Assembly (NCBI GenBank): GCA_003343905.1
Contig: QAKI01000063.1
Coordinates: 132,815-196,814, forward strand
Source: Subdoligranulum variabile
GTDB lineage: Bacteria > Bacillota > Clostridia > Oscillospirales > Ruminococcaceae
Reading direction: 5' to 3'
Length of the DNA: 64,000 bases
Shown: one piece after another, positions 41,781 to 50,080 of the stretch
Layout of the letters: every line of letters starts with the position of its first letter
Numbering within the stretch: position 1 is the first letter of the stretch
The notes under the pieces: generated by a model
Told to the model about the DNA's origin: nothing
The model's database searches: none
What the model saw: the letters and a program-made list of their open reading frames with translations, nothing else
Made by a program: the position numbers and the translations under genes

Positions 41781-43133
41781 ATGGCAAATATCACGTCCGG
41801 AAAGGACGGAAAAGGGCGCGAGCTGATCTGCAGCTTCTGCGGGCGCTCCCAGAACGAGGTGGAGCAGCTTCTGATCGGTCCGGGTGTCAACATCTGCAAG
41901 GACTGCATCGATATGTGCTACCATGCGCTTTACAAGGACGCCGACCGGCCGCAGCCGCCCCGCGCGGGGGCTTCCCGCCGCCCGGGGCCGGGGCGCAGCG
42001 CAGGGCAGGCGCGCTATGACGCCGACCCGCTGGAAAGCATCCGCATCCTGACCCCTGCCGAGATCAAGGCGGGCCTTGACCAGTATGTGATCGGTCAGGA
42101 TGAAGCCAAAAAAGTGCTGGCGGTATCCGTCTACAACCATTATAAGCGGATCTTGTCCCGCCAGGAAAGCAACGTGGAACTGCAGAAGTCCAACGTCCTG
42201 ATGCTGGGACCGTCCGGCACCGGCAAGACGCTGCTGGCCCAGACGCTGGCCAAGATGCTGAACGTCCCCTTTGCGATCGCGGATGCCACCACCTTGACCG
42301 AGGCCGGTTACGTGGGCGAAGATGTCGAGAACATCCTGCTCAAGCTGATCCAGGCGGCGGATTTTGACATCCCCAAGGCGGAAGTGGGCATCATTTACAT
42401 CGACGAGATCGACAAGATCACCCGCAAGAGCGAGAATCCCTCCATCACGCGGGACGTCGGCGGTGAAGGCGTGCAGCAGGCGCTGCTGAAGATCGTGGAA
42501 GGCACGGTCAGCAACGTGCCGCCCAACGGCGGCCGCAAGCATCCCCAGCAGGAGTTCATCCAGATCAACACCAAAAACATCCTGTTCATCTGCGGCGGTG
42601 CGTTCGATGGGCTGGAAAAGCTGATCCAGCGCCGCACGGACAATGCCTCGATGGGATTTGGCAGCCAGTTGCGCACCACGCTGGATAAGGACGAAACGCG
42701 CCAGAAACTGCTGAGCCAGGTGGAACCTGACGACCTGGTGAAGTTCGGCCTGATCCCGGAACTCATCGGCCGTCTGCCGGTGGTGACGGTCCTCGACCCG
42801 CTGGACGAGGACGCGCTGGTGCGGGTCCTGACGGAACCCAAGAACAGCATCGTGCGTCAGTATAAAGAACTGCTGCATCTGGACAATGCGGAACTGGTCT
42901 TTACCGACGCCGCGCTGCATGCGATCGCCAAAAAGACCGCGGAACGCAAGAGCGGCGCCCGCGGGCTGCGCAGCGTCGTGGAGTCACTGCTGATCCCGAT
43001 CATGTACGATATCCCTTCGGACGCGACGATCACCCGGGTGACGATCGACGCCGATACGGTGGAAGGCGCCGCGCCCCACATCGAACACGGCATGATGCGC
43101 CCGCGCTACAAGAGCATTGCCGCTCAACCATAA
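41781..43133 (+). CDS. clpX: ATP-dependent Clp protease ATP-binding subunit ClpX
   Basis: A 450-residue AAA+ unfoldase that feeds substrates to ClpP. The N-terminal zinc-binding domain has CSFC and CKDC at about 15-40 for adaptor and substrate binding. Walker A is GPSGTGKT, Walker B is IIYIDEIDKI, and sensor regions follow. A 30-residue Pro/Arg/Gly-rich linker joins zinc finger and AAA+ domain. The ClpP-docking loop is in the second half (LGFG-like segment MGFGSQ). ATG 41781 is preceded by GGAGG. It ends at a 15-bp terminator. Confidence 0.97.
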   Translation: MANITSGKDGKGRELICSFCGRSQNEVEQLLIGPGVNICKDCIDMCYHALYKDADRPQPPRAGASRRPGPGRSAGQARYDADPLESIRILTPAEIKAGLDQYVIGQDEAKKVLAVSVYNHYKRILSRQESNVELQKSNVLMLGPSGTGKTLLAQTLAKMLNVPFAIADATTLTEAGYVGEDVENILLKLIQAADFDIPKAEVGIIYIDEIDKITRKSENPSITRDVGGEGVQQALLKIVEGTVSNVPPNGGRKHPQQEFIQINTKNILFICGGAFDGLEKLIQRRTDNASMGFGSQLRTTLDKDETRQKLLSQVEPDDLVKFGLIPELIGRLPVVTVLDPLDEDALVRVLTEPKNSIVRQYKELLHLDNAELVFTDAALHAIAKKTAERKSGARGLRSVVESLLIPIMYDIPSDATITRVTIDADTVEGAAPHIEHGMMRPRYKSIAAQP

Positions 43134-43137
43134 CGAT

Positions 43138-43176
43138 AAAAAGTGCAGACAGGGAACTGTCTGCACTTTTTCTGTA
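43138..43176 (+). terminator. Terminator of clpP-clpX
   Basis: A perfect 15-bp stem AAAAAGTGCAGACAG/CTGTCTGCACTTTTT with loop GGAA. Nothing recognisable was seen from 43177 to 43300. Confidence 0.92.
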
Positions 43177-43305
43177 AAGCGGCCATACTTTACGAAAGGC
43201 GGCCCCATCCCCGGAAAATCGGGCAATAGAGACTGCAAAAAGGCGGGGGCTGGCCCATATATGGCGTATCCAGACGATTTTTATCGGATAGATGGTAGAA
43301 AATGC

Positions 43306-43334
43306 TTGTTTCTTTGGGGCAAATCGTTTATAAT
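43306..43334 (+). promoter_or_regulatory. Promoter of the aminotransferase gene
   Basis: TTGTTT (43306-43311), 17-bp spacer, consensus TATAAT (43329-43334). Confidence 0.82.
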
Positions 43335-43407
43335 ATAGTGTATGCCTGTGACTGCGCCAGATAGAGGGGGCGCGGCAGGAAATGATTCTGAATAGGGGGA
43401 ACTATCA

Positions 43408-44688
43408 TTGGCTGATTACTTTGCGATGGACCGTGCCGCGCTGACCGCTGAAAAGGCGAAGTTGGAAGCGGAGTACAAAAAGTTTCAGGGCATGGGCCTG
43501 AACCTGAACATGGCGCGCGGCAAACCCGGCCCGCACCAGATGGATCTGGCGATGGACCTTTTGAAGATGAGCGACTACACGACCGGCGACGGCGTGGACG
43601 CCCGCAACTACGGCAACCTGGAAGGGCTGTATGAGGCGCGCGTTCTGTTTGCGGATGTGATGGGCGTCAAGCCGGAAGAAGTGTTTGTGGGCGGCAACTC
43701 CAGCCTGCAGCTTATGTACAGCCTGATGTCGATCGGTTATATGTTCGGCTACCCGGAATCTCCGTGCCCCTGGTCCCAGGTGGAAAAGCGGAAGTTCCTG
43801 TGCCCGGTGCCCGGCTATGACCGCCACTTTGCCATCACCGAAGAGATGGGCTTTGAGATGATCAACATCCCCATGCGGGAAGATGGCCCGGATATGGACA
43901 TGATTGAAAAGCTGGTGGCCGAGGATGATACCATCAAGGGTATCTGGTGCGTGCCCCAGTATTCAAACCCCGATGGCTATACCTACAGCGCCGAAACGGT
44001 GCGCCGTTTTGCGGCCATGAAGACCGCGGCCCCGGATTTCAAGATCTTCTGGGATGAAGCGTACATCGTCCACCACCTGACCGATGAGATCATCGAGAAC
44101 CCGCCGCTGCTCAACGAGTGCAAGAAGTACGGCACCGAGAACCGCGCTTTCATGTTCACCTCGACCAGCAAGATCACCTTCCCGGGCGCCGGTGTTTCGG
44201 CCTTTGCCTGCAGCGAAGCGTCCATGAAGTACCTCTGCAAGCGGTTCGAAACGATGATCATCAGCTACGACAAGATGAACCAGCTTCGTCATGTCCGCTT
44301 CCTGAAGGACAAGGCGGGCGTCCTGGCCCACATGGCCAAGCACCGCCGCCGTCTGGTGCCCTGCTTCGATGCGGTCAAGACCACCTTTGCCCAGCAGCTG
44401 GGCCCCTGCGGTGATATTGCCCACTGGACCAACCCCAAGGGCGGCTACTTCATCAGCCTGTACGTCATGCCCGGTTGTGCCAAGCGTGTGGCCCAGCTCT
44501 GCAAGGAGTGCGGCCTGACGCTGACCGGCGCTGGCGCTGCCTACCCCTACCACAAGGACCCTGACGATTCGCACCTGCGCATCGCGCCCACTTACCCGAG
44601 CCTTGACGAGGTCGAAACCGCTTCGGCGCTGCTGTGCGTCTGCGTGCGGCTGGCCGTTGTGGAAAAACTGCTGGCGGACCAGCAGTAA
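43408..44688 (+). CDS. Class I-type PLP aminotransferase (PF12897-like)
   Basis: A 426-residue aminotransferase of the PF12897 family, whose characterised members act on aspartate or alanine/glyoxylate. The N-terminus NLNMARGKPGPHQMDL is family-typical. The PLP lysine is Lys255 in FTSTSKITFPGAG, and the cofactor-ring aspartate is in FKIFWDEAYIVHHL. The C-terminal HLRIAPTYPSLDEV carries the substrate-carboxylate arginine. TTG 43408 was chosen because AGGGGGA ends 7 nt upstream. The in vivo amino donor and acceptor are not deducible. It stands alone between a promoter and the SecDF gene. Confidence 0.89.
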   Translation: MADYFAMDRAALTAEKAKLEAEYKKFQGMGLNLNMARGKPGPHQMDLAMDLLKMSDYTTGDGVDARNYGNLEGLYEARVLFADVMGVKPEEVFVGGNSSLQLMYSLMSIGYMFGYPESPCPWSQVEKRKFLCPVPGYDRHFAITEEMGFEMINIPMREDGPDMDMIEKLVAEDDTIKGIWCVPQYSNPDGYTYSAETVRRFAAMKTAAPDFKIFWDEAYIVHHLTDEIIENPPLLNECKKYGTENRAFMFTSTSKITFPGAGVSAFACSEASMKYLCKRFETMIISYDKMNQLRHVRFLKDKAGVLAHMAKHRRRLVPCFDAVKTTFAQQLGPCGDIAHWTNPKGGYFISLYVMPGCAKRVAQLCKECGLTLTGAGAAYPYHKDPDDSHLRIAPTYPSLDEVETASALLCVCVRLAVVEKLLADQQ

Positions 44689-44700
44689 CCTTTGCATTCT

Positions 44701-44724
44701 GCCCGACGGTTCGGGCGTATTTTG
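44701..44724 (+). terminator. Short hairpin before secDF (weak terminator or leader element)
   Basis: GCCCGA-CGGT-TCGGGC followed by GTATTTT and, 1 nt further, the GGAGG ribosome site of secDF. Too short a stem to be confident. Confidence 0.4.
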
Positions 44725-44733
44725 GAGGTTTCT

Positions 44734-47055
44734 ATGAACAAGAGAGGGAAGTCGTGGCCGTTGTTCGTTGTGGCCCTTCTGATCGTCGTATTTTCCCTTA
44801 CGGCCGTATTCGGCGTCAGCTATCAGTACGGCGATACTAAGAACGTCTATCTGAAAGGCGCTTCTGACATCCGCTTCGGTATCGACATTCGCGGCGGCGT
44901 GGACGTGACGTTCATGCCGGACGGCGATGTGGACGCCACGCCGGAACAGATGACGGCCGCGCAGACCGTTATCGAAGACCGTCTGGTGGGCCTTGGCATC
45001 ACCGACTATGAAAGCTATGTAGACAGCAACAAGGACCGAATCATCGTCCGTTTCCCCTGGAAGACCGGGGAGGAGGACTTCGACCCCCAGACGGCTATTG
45101 AGGAGATCGGCACCACTGCCCAGATGGTCTTCCGCAAGGGCGATACCGCGGACGGGGAACAGATCCTTTCCGGCGAGGACGTGACCTCGGCCAACGCGGC
45201 TTACAGCGAGACGGAGGGCTGGGTCGTCCAGCTTCACTTCAGCAGCGAGGGCGCGCAGGCTTTTGCCGATGCGACCACCGAATTGGCGGCCAACGGCGGC
45301 ACGATCTCCATCTGGCTGGATGACAAGAACATCTCCACGGCGACCGTGGAAAGCGCCATCACGGGCGGCGAAGCGATCATCCGCGGCAACTTCGACCAGG
45401 AGAGCGCCGCCACGCTGGCCAATCAGATCAATTCCGGTGCCCTGCCGTTCGCGCTTTCTGCGGAAAGCTATTCCACCATCAGCCCGACGCTGGGCACCCA
45501 AAGCCTGGAAGTCATGACCCTGGCGGGCGTCGTGGCCTTTGCGCTGGTGGCGCTGCTGATGATCGTGCGCTACCGTCTGCCCGGTACGATCGCTTCGATC
45601 TCCCTGCTGGGCCAGGTCTGCGCCACGCTGGCGATCGTTTCCGGCTATTTCAGCATTTTCCCGGGCTCTACGCTGACCCTGCCCGGTATCGCGGGTATCA
45701 TCCTCGGTATCGGCATGGGCGTTGATGCCAATGTTATCACGGCGGAACGCATCAAGGAAGAACTTGCCAAGAACAAAACGCTGGATGGCGCGGTCAAGAA
45801 CGGCTTCAAGCTGGGCCTGTCCCCGATCATTGACGGCAACGTGACGGTCGTGATCGTCGCGGCGATCCTGATGGGCGCCTTTGGCCCCACGGACGGCTTC
45901 TGGGCCAAGGTGTTCAGCCCGATCTTCTTCTGGTTTGGACCCTCTACGGCGGGCACGATCTATTCCTTCGGCTTCACCTTGCTGACCAGCGTGTTGCTGA
46001 ACTTTGTGTTCGGCGTGTGGGCAACGCGCGTCATGATCCGCGGCGCCATCCACTGCAAGGCGCTGCGCAATCCCTGGCTGTACGGCGGCAAAAAAGAGGG
46101 CGGCGCGGTGTACAAGACCCCGTCGATCGACTTTGTCGGCAACCGCAAGAAGTTCTACGCCTTCACGGGCTGCATCATCGCCGCGATCCTGGCGTTCAGC
46201 TGCGTGTTCGGTGTGAGCATGGATATTGAGTTCAAGGGCGGCTCGATGATCACGCTGGCCTATGAGGGCGACGCGGATCTGACTGCGCTTGAAACGACCG
46301 TTGAGGAATCGCTGGGCCAGAAGAACCTGACGCTGCAGACAGGCGCGGATATTTCCGGCGCACAGACGCTGACCATCACCCTGCCGGGCACCAGCACCCT
46401 CACCACCGAGCAGTTGGATGCCCTGCTGACTACGCTGAACGAACAGTACCCCGATAACCAGTTCGCCCAGAGCGAAGTCAGCAATGTGGATGCGACCATC
46501 GGCAACGAGTTCCTGCTCAAGAGCGTGGTGGCGCTGGTGGCGGCCTGCGTGCTGATCCTGCTGTATGTGGCCTACCGCTTCCGCCGTATCGGCGGCTGGC
46601 GCGCCGGCGTTACCGCCGTGGTGGCCCTTATGCACGACCTGCTGATCATCTTCGGCGCGTTCGTGGTGCTGCAGATCCCGCTAAACGGCAACTTCATCGC
46701 AGCCATGCTGACGATCCTCGGCTATTCCATCAACGATACCGTGGTCATCTATGACCGTATCCGCGAGAACAGCGCGCTGTTCGGCAAGCGGCAGATGAAC
46801 CTGAAAGAACTGGTCAACCTGTCGGTCAACCAGAGCTTCTCCCGTTCGATCATGACTTCCGTCACCACCTGCCTTGCCCTGGGCGTGGTCTGCGTGGTGT
46901 CGGTGGTGTATCGCCTGGACAGCATCTACACCTTTGCGCTGCCGCTGCTGTTCGGTCTGTTCAGCGGCGTGTACGGCACCATCTGCATCGCCACGACGCT
47001 CTGGTACGACTGGAAAACGCACGGGAAGAAGCTGCCCGACAAAAAGAAAGCCTGA
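44734..47055 (+). CDS. secDF: SecDF fusion protein, proton-driven translocation accessory subunit
   Basis: A 773-residue fusion of SecD and SecF in one chain, an arrangement known from Bacillus. The N-terminal SecD half has one helix, the periplasmic FGIDIRGGVDVTF motif, a P1/P4 region and five further helices including GIAGIILGIGMGVDANVI. The SecF half restarts near residue 480 with ISMDIEFKGGS-like MDIEFKGGSM, then LTILGYSINDTVVIYDRI. It uses the proton motive force to pull exported proteins out of SecYEG. ATG 44734 follows TTTGGAGG. It is followed by nrdR after 24 bp. Confidence 0.95.
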   Translation: MNKRGKSWPLFVVALLIVVFSLTAVFGVSYQYGDTKNVYLKGASDIRFGIDIRGGVDVTFMPDGDVDATPEQMTAAQTVIEDRLVGLGITDYESYVDSNKDRIIVRFPWKTGEEDFDPQTAIEEIGTTAQMVFRKGDTADGEQILSGEDVTSANAAYSETEGWVVQLHFSSEGAQAFADATTELAANGGTISIWLDDKNISTATVESAITGGEAIIRGNFDQESAATLANQINSGALPFALSAESYSTISPTLGTQSLEVMTLAGVVAFALVALLMIVRYRLPGTIASISLLGQVCATLAIVSGYFSIFPGSTLTLPGIAGIILGIGMGVDANVITAERIKEELAKNKTLDGAVKNGFKLGLSPIIDGNVTVVIVAAILMGAFGPTDGFWAKVFSPIFFWFGPSTAGTIYSFGFTLLTSVLLNFVFGVWATRVMIRGAIHCKALRNPWLYGGKKEGGAVYKTPSIDFVGNRKKFYAFTGCIIAAILAFSCVFGVSMDIEFKGGSMITLAYEGDADLTALETTVEESLGQKNLTLQTGADISGAQTLTITLPGTSTLTTEQLDALLTTLNEQYPDNQFAQSEVSNVDATIGNEFLLKSVVALVAACVLILLYVAYRFRRIGGWRAGVTAVVALMHDLLIIFGAFVVLQIPLNGNFIAAMLTILGYSINDTVVIYDRIRENSALFGKRQMNLKELVNLSVNQSFSRSIMTSVTTCLALGVVCVVSVVYRLDSIYTFALPLLFGLFSGVYGTICIATTLWYDWKTHGKKLPDKKKA

Positions 47056-47079
47056 CGTTTTTACGAGGAGGAAGTTTCT

Positions 47080-47553
47080 ATGAAATGCCCATACTGCGGC
47101 GAAGTAGACTCCAAAGTCATTGATTCGCGCCCGACCGAGGACGGCGAAAAGATCCGCCGCCGCCGGGAGTGCCTGCACTGCAAAAAGCGCTTTACCACGT
47201 ATGAGATCGTGGAGACGGTTCCTCTGATGGTCATTAAAAAGGATCATTCCAGAGAGGTGTTCGACCGCCAAAAGCTGCTCAACGGTATGCTGCGCGCCTG
47301 TGAAAAGCGCCCGGTCAGTTACCAGCAGTTGGATGAGGCCGTCGGCCGCATCGAACAGCAGCTTCTCAACTCCTATGACCGCGAAGTCACGTCGATCCAC
47401 ATTGGGGATCTGGCGATGCAGGAGTTGAAGAAGATGGACGACGTGGCCTATGTCCGCTTTGCGTCGGTCTACCGCCAGTTCAGCGACGTCAATACCTTTA
47501 TGGAAGAATTGAAAGATATGCTGGGCAACCGCTCAAAGCCGTCCGAAAAATGA
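47080..47553 (+). CDS. nrdR: Ribonucleotide reductase repressor NrdR
   Basis: A 157-residue ATP-cone repressor of nrd genes that senses dATP/ATP. The zinc ribbon is formed by Cys3, Cys6, Cys31 and Cys34 (MKCPYCGEVDSKVIDSRPTED and CLHCKKRFTTYE). The ATP-cone covers about 45-135. ATG 47080 follows GAGGAGGAAG. It is last in the secDF-nrdR unit. Its 3' end overlaps the convergent DUF4363 gene by 21 bp, and no terminator lies before that overlap (see 47915). Confidence 0.97.
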   Translation: MKCPYCGEVDSKVIDSRPTEDGEKIRRRRECLHCKKRFTTYEIVETVPLMVIKKDHSREVFDRQKLLNGMLRACEKRPVSYQQLDEAVGRIEQQLLNSYDREVTSIHIGDLAMQELKKMDDVAYVRFASVYRQFSDVNTFMEELKDMLGNRSKPSEK

Positions 47554-47901
47554 TTGCCGGATCTGCCGGGTCTGTTCGCGGGCCCGCGCAGCTTCCACAG
47601 AAAGGTCGGCGCGGTTGTCGGCGGTGGCATAATGCGGCAGCGTGGCAAGGGTCTGGTTGAGCTGATCGACCAGACTGCGCCGGATCATCAGCAGCCAGAT
47701 GGCACTGGCCTGCTGTGCGTAGTCCGCTGCATCGCGGAAAGCGGCTTCCGCCTGTGTGAACTCTCCCTGTTCCATGCAGGCGCAGGCGGCGGTGAGCTTC
47801 TGGTCCAACCGCTGTGTGCTGGTGTCCATGTAGACGCCCGCGCTGAACACGGCGGCCAGAAGCAGCAGCAACAGCCCTGCCGCGTACCAGTTTCGTCTCA
47901 T
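47533..47901 (-). CDS. DUF4363 family small membrane-anchored protein
   Basis: A 122-residue protein reading leftward from 47901. It has one N-terminal membrane helix (about 6-24) and a short soluble helical domain rich in Ala, Gln and Glu. DUF4363 proteins are found next to DUF421 genes in spore-forming Clostridia, as here (11-bp gap to the DUF421 stop). The ribosome site GAAAGGAACC is 5 nt from the ATG. The function is unknown; the tail overlaps nrdR by 21 bp on the opposite strand. I consider the call moderately secure because it rests on the neighbour pairing and the helix pattern. Confidence 0.78.
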   Translation of the reverse strand: MRRNWYAAGLLLLLLAAVFSAGVYMDTSTQRLDQKLTAACACMEQGEFTQAEAAFRDAADYAQQASAIWLLMIRRSLVDQLNQTLATLPHYATADNRADLSVEAARAREQTRQIRQSFFGRL

Positions 47902-47912
47902 AATGGTTCCTT

Positions 47913-48563
47913 TCAGGACCGCCCGAAATGGGCGGTCCTTTTTTGTACCAGCAGCGTTTCTTTTCCGTTAGAGAGAAGAAGCAGGACCTGCCGCCGTGCA
48001 AGCCGCCGTTCTTTCAGCAGGGCGTCCACCCATTGTTCGTCCAGATGCAGGGCGGCCAGGTTTTCCCGGAAAAGCGCGTCGTCCACCAGAAGGGGCAGCA
48101 TGGGGGCGGAACCTTCCGCCGGTTTGCGGGTGGCGGTGCTGATATGGCCGTTGGGTTCGACCACTGCCCACAAAACGTCGGCGGGGGAAAAGATATCCTT
48201 GCCGCGCAGCGCTTCGAGCAGGTCCCCGGCTGTGATGCGCAACTGGGGTAGGGCAGACTGGATGATCTCCCCGTTGCGGATGACGGTAACTGGCTTGCCG
48301 AACAGCAGACGGGCATAGGCCGGGTTCAGGCAGGCAAGGGTAGAACTGAAAATTTCCAGGACCGTCAGAAGCAGGATCAGCGCAAGGCTTGAAAAAAGCG
48401 GCAGGTCCGGCTCGTCGATGCAGATGGAAGCGACATTGGAGACCATCAGCGTCGTTACCAGTTCCGACGGCTGCAATTCCCCCAACTGACGTTTGCCCAT
48501 CAGGCGCAGCGCGGCGACCACCGCAATGTAGACTGCCACCGTGCGAAAAAGAGCAGAGATCAT
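47913..48563 (-). CDS. DUF421 (YetF-like) membrane protein
   Basis: A 216-residue protein reading leftward from ATG 48563. Two to three N-terminal membrane helices (about 5-80) are followed by a cytoplasmic alpha/beta domain of the YetF C-terminal type. Family landmarks are MGKRQLGELQPSELVTTLMVSN and GKPVTVIRNGEI. GAGGAGG lies before the ATG. DUF421 proteins of this kind are often sporulation-associated. It diverges from the gerA-type operon by 71 bp. The reading frame contains the terminator-like hairpin 47915-47945 at its 3' end. Confidence 0.86.
   Translation of the reverse strand: MISALFRTVAVYIAVVAALRLMGKRQLGELQPSELVTTLMVSNVASICIDEPDLPLFSSLALILLLTVLEIFSSTLACLNPAYARLLFGKPVTVIRNGEIIQSALPQLRITAGDLLEALRGKDIFSPADVLWAVVEPNGHISTATRKPAEGSAPMLPLLVDDALFRENLAALHLDEQWVDALLKERRLARRQVLLLLSNGKETLLVQKRTAHFGRS
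47915..47945 (+). terminator. Terminator for secDF-nrdR located inside the opposing DUF421 gene
   Basis: AGGACCGCCC (47915-47924) pairs with GGGCGGTCCT (47930-47939), loop GAAAT, then TTTTTT on the plus strand. On the minus strand the same bases are the end of the DUF421 gene, so the hairpin is read on that strand without a T-run. Confidence 0.75.
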
Positions 48564-48634
48564 GAGCGGTTCCTCCTCATATTTGGGACGTTTCTGGCAA
48601 GACTAAGAGGGTAACAGAATGAGAGGAAAAGCCT

Positions 48635-50080
48635 ATGCAGGATATGAAGATCAGTCGGTCCCTGGCGGAAAACCTTCGTTATGTAAGAGAAAGTTTTGGT
48701 TCCTCCGGGGACTTCTATGCAAAGGAACTGACGATAAGCGGCGTGCCCTGTGCAATCGTGATGTTCACGGGCCTTTCATCGCCCGAAAAGCTCTGCCACC
48801 TTGCGCTGGACCTGCTGGACCACGACCTGTTTTTCCCAGACGGCAGCGACGGTCTGTGCGACTATCTGCTCAGCCAGAGCCGCGTGCCGTCGGAACCGAA
48901 GCCGGTCCGGGACTGGGAATCCTTTATAGAAATGATCAGCAACGGCATGACGCTGCTGCTGATCGACGGCTGTGACCGGGTGGTGGTTTTCTCCACGCAG
49001 GAAATGCCGCAGCGGTCGGTGAGTACCCCCACCGGGGAAGGCAATATGCGCGGCTCGCAGGAAGCGTTTACAGAACTGCTGCGCAACAATCTGTCGCTGC
49101 TGCGGCGGCAGTTCCGTTCCGGCACGCTGGTGGCAGAGATCGCAACGTCCAAGACGCGCGCCAAGACGGAATACTGCCTTTGCTATGACCGCGCGCTGGC
49201 CCCCAAGGAGACCGTGGACGCATTGCGCGCCCGGCTGGCCGAAGTGGAATTGCCGGTGCTGCTGGACAGCGCGTACTTTGCCTCTTTCCTGAAGCAGGAC
49301 AAACTGAACCTGTTCCCGGCCGCAGCCTACACCGAACGCCCGGCCACAGCCTGCGCCCGCCTGTGTGAAGGAAAGGCCGTTGTGCTGGTTTCCGGCTGCC
49401 CCTATGCGCTGATCGTGCCCAGCTTTTTTGCCGAACATTTCGAGAGTCTGGACGACTATGCCTCCGGGGCGGTCTTTTCCGGCCTGATCCGGTTGTTAAA
49501 GTATCTGGCGTTTTTGCTGGCCGTGTTCGGCCCCGGTTTCTATGTGATGGCGGTCGCCTTTGCGCCGGAGATCATCCCCATCCGGCTTTTGACAACGCTC
49601 GCACAGGCGGAACGCGCCACGCCGCTGCCGCCCATGCTGGAGATGCTGGGCGTCACCCTGTTGTTGGAGATCGTGCGTGAAGCAGGGCTGCGGGCGCCCC
49701 AGTCCATCGGCCATACCGTCAGCCTGGTGGGGGCGCTAATTCTGGGCGAAACCGCAGTTTCCGCCGGAATCGTCAGTATCCCGGTGCTGACGATGGCAGC
49801 CGCCGCGACCGTCGCAACGCTGGCGGTCCCGTCGCTCTATGAACAGACCATCATCTTCCGCTTTGGGGTGATCTTGCTGACCGGCTGTTTCGGTGTGCCG
49901 GGAATGGCCTGTTCGGCGCTGATCATTCTGGCTATGGCCTGCGGCAGCGAACCGTTCGGGTACGATTATCTCTACCCGCTGATGCCCTTGAGCCGCAAGA
50001 CATGGCGCGACGGGTTCGTGCGCAGTATATGGTCGCGGCTCGCCAAACCGGGGGAGGTGATCGGGCACGATGAAACGTGA
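48635..50080 (+). CDS. GerA/SpoVAF-family spore germination protein
   Basis: A 481-residue protein of the GerXA/SpoVAF family, a membrane subunit of germinant receptors. About 285 soluble N-terminal residues are followed by five to six membrane helices from about residue 280. Characteristic stretches are LLIDGCDRVVVFSTQEMPQRSV in the N-domain, PQRS being a family hallmark, and VREAGLRAPQSIGHTVSLVGALILGETAV in the membrane domain. ATG 48635 follows AGAGGAAAAGC. It overlaps the next gene by 11 bp. Together with 50070 and 51035 this is a tricistronic receptor operon (A, B, C order). Confidence 0.93.
   Translation: MQDMKISRSLAENLRYVRESFGSSGDFYAKELTISGVPCAIVMFTGLSSPEKLCHLALDLLDHDLFFPDGSDGLCDYLLSQSRVPSEPKPVRDWESFIEMISNGMTLLLIDGCDRVVVFSTQEMPQRSVSTPTGEGNMRGSQEAFTELLRNNLSLLRRQFRSGTLVAEIATSKTRAKTEYCLCYDRALAPKETVDALRARLAEVELPVLLDSAYFASFLKQDKLNLFPAAAYTERPATACARLCEGKAVVLVSGCPYALIVPSFFAEHFESLDDYASGAVFSGLIRLLKYLAFLLAVFGPGFYVMAVAFAPEIIPIRLLTTLAQAERATPLPPMLEMLGVTLLLEIVREAGLRAPQSIGHTVSLVGALILGETAVSAGIVSIPVLTMAAAATVATLAVPSLYEQTIIFRFGVILLTGCFGVPGMACSALIILAMACGSEPFGYDYLYPLMPLSRKTWRDGFVRSIWSRLAKPGEVIGHDET

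Noticed and set aside
43177..43300. Possible small gene or RNA in the gap after clpX
   Set aside because: No start with a ribosome site and no fold beyond the clpX terminator; left unannotated.
43963..46635. Long minus-strand open frame across the aminotransferase and secDF genes
   Set aside because: It crosses two well-defined genes and has arbitrary composition without domains.
48564..48634. SigG-type sporulation promoter for the ger operon
   Set aside because: No sequence matching the -35/-10 pattern at proper spacing could be identified.
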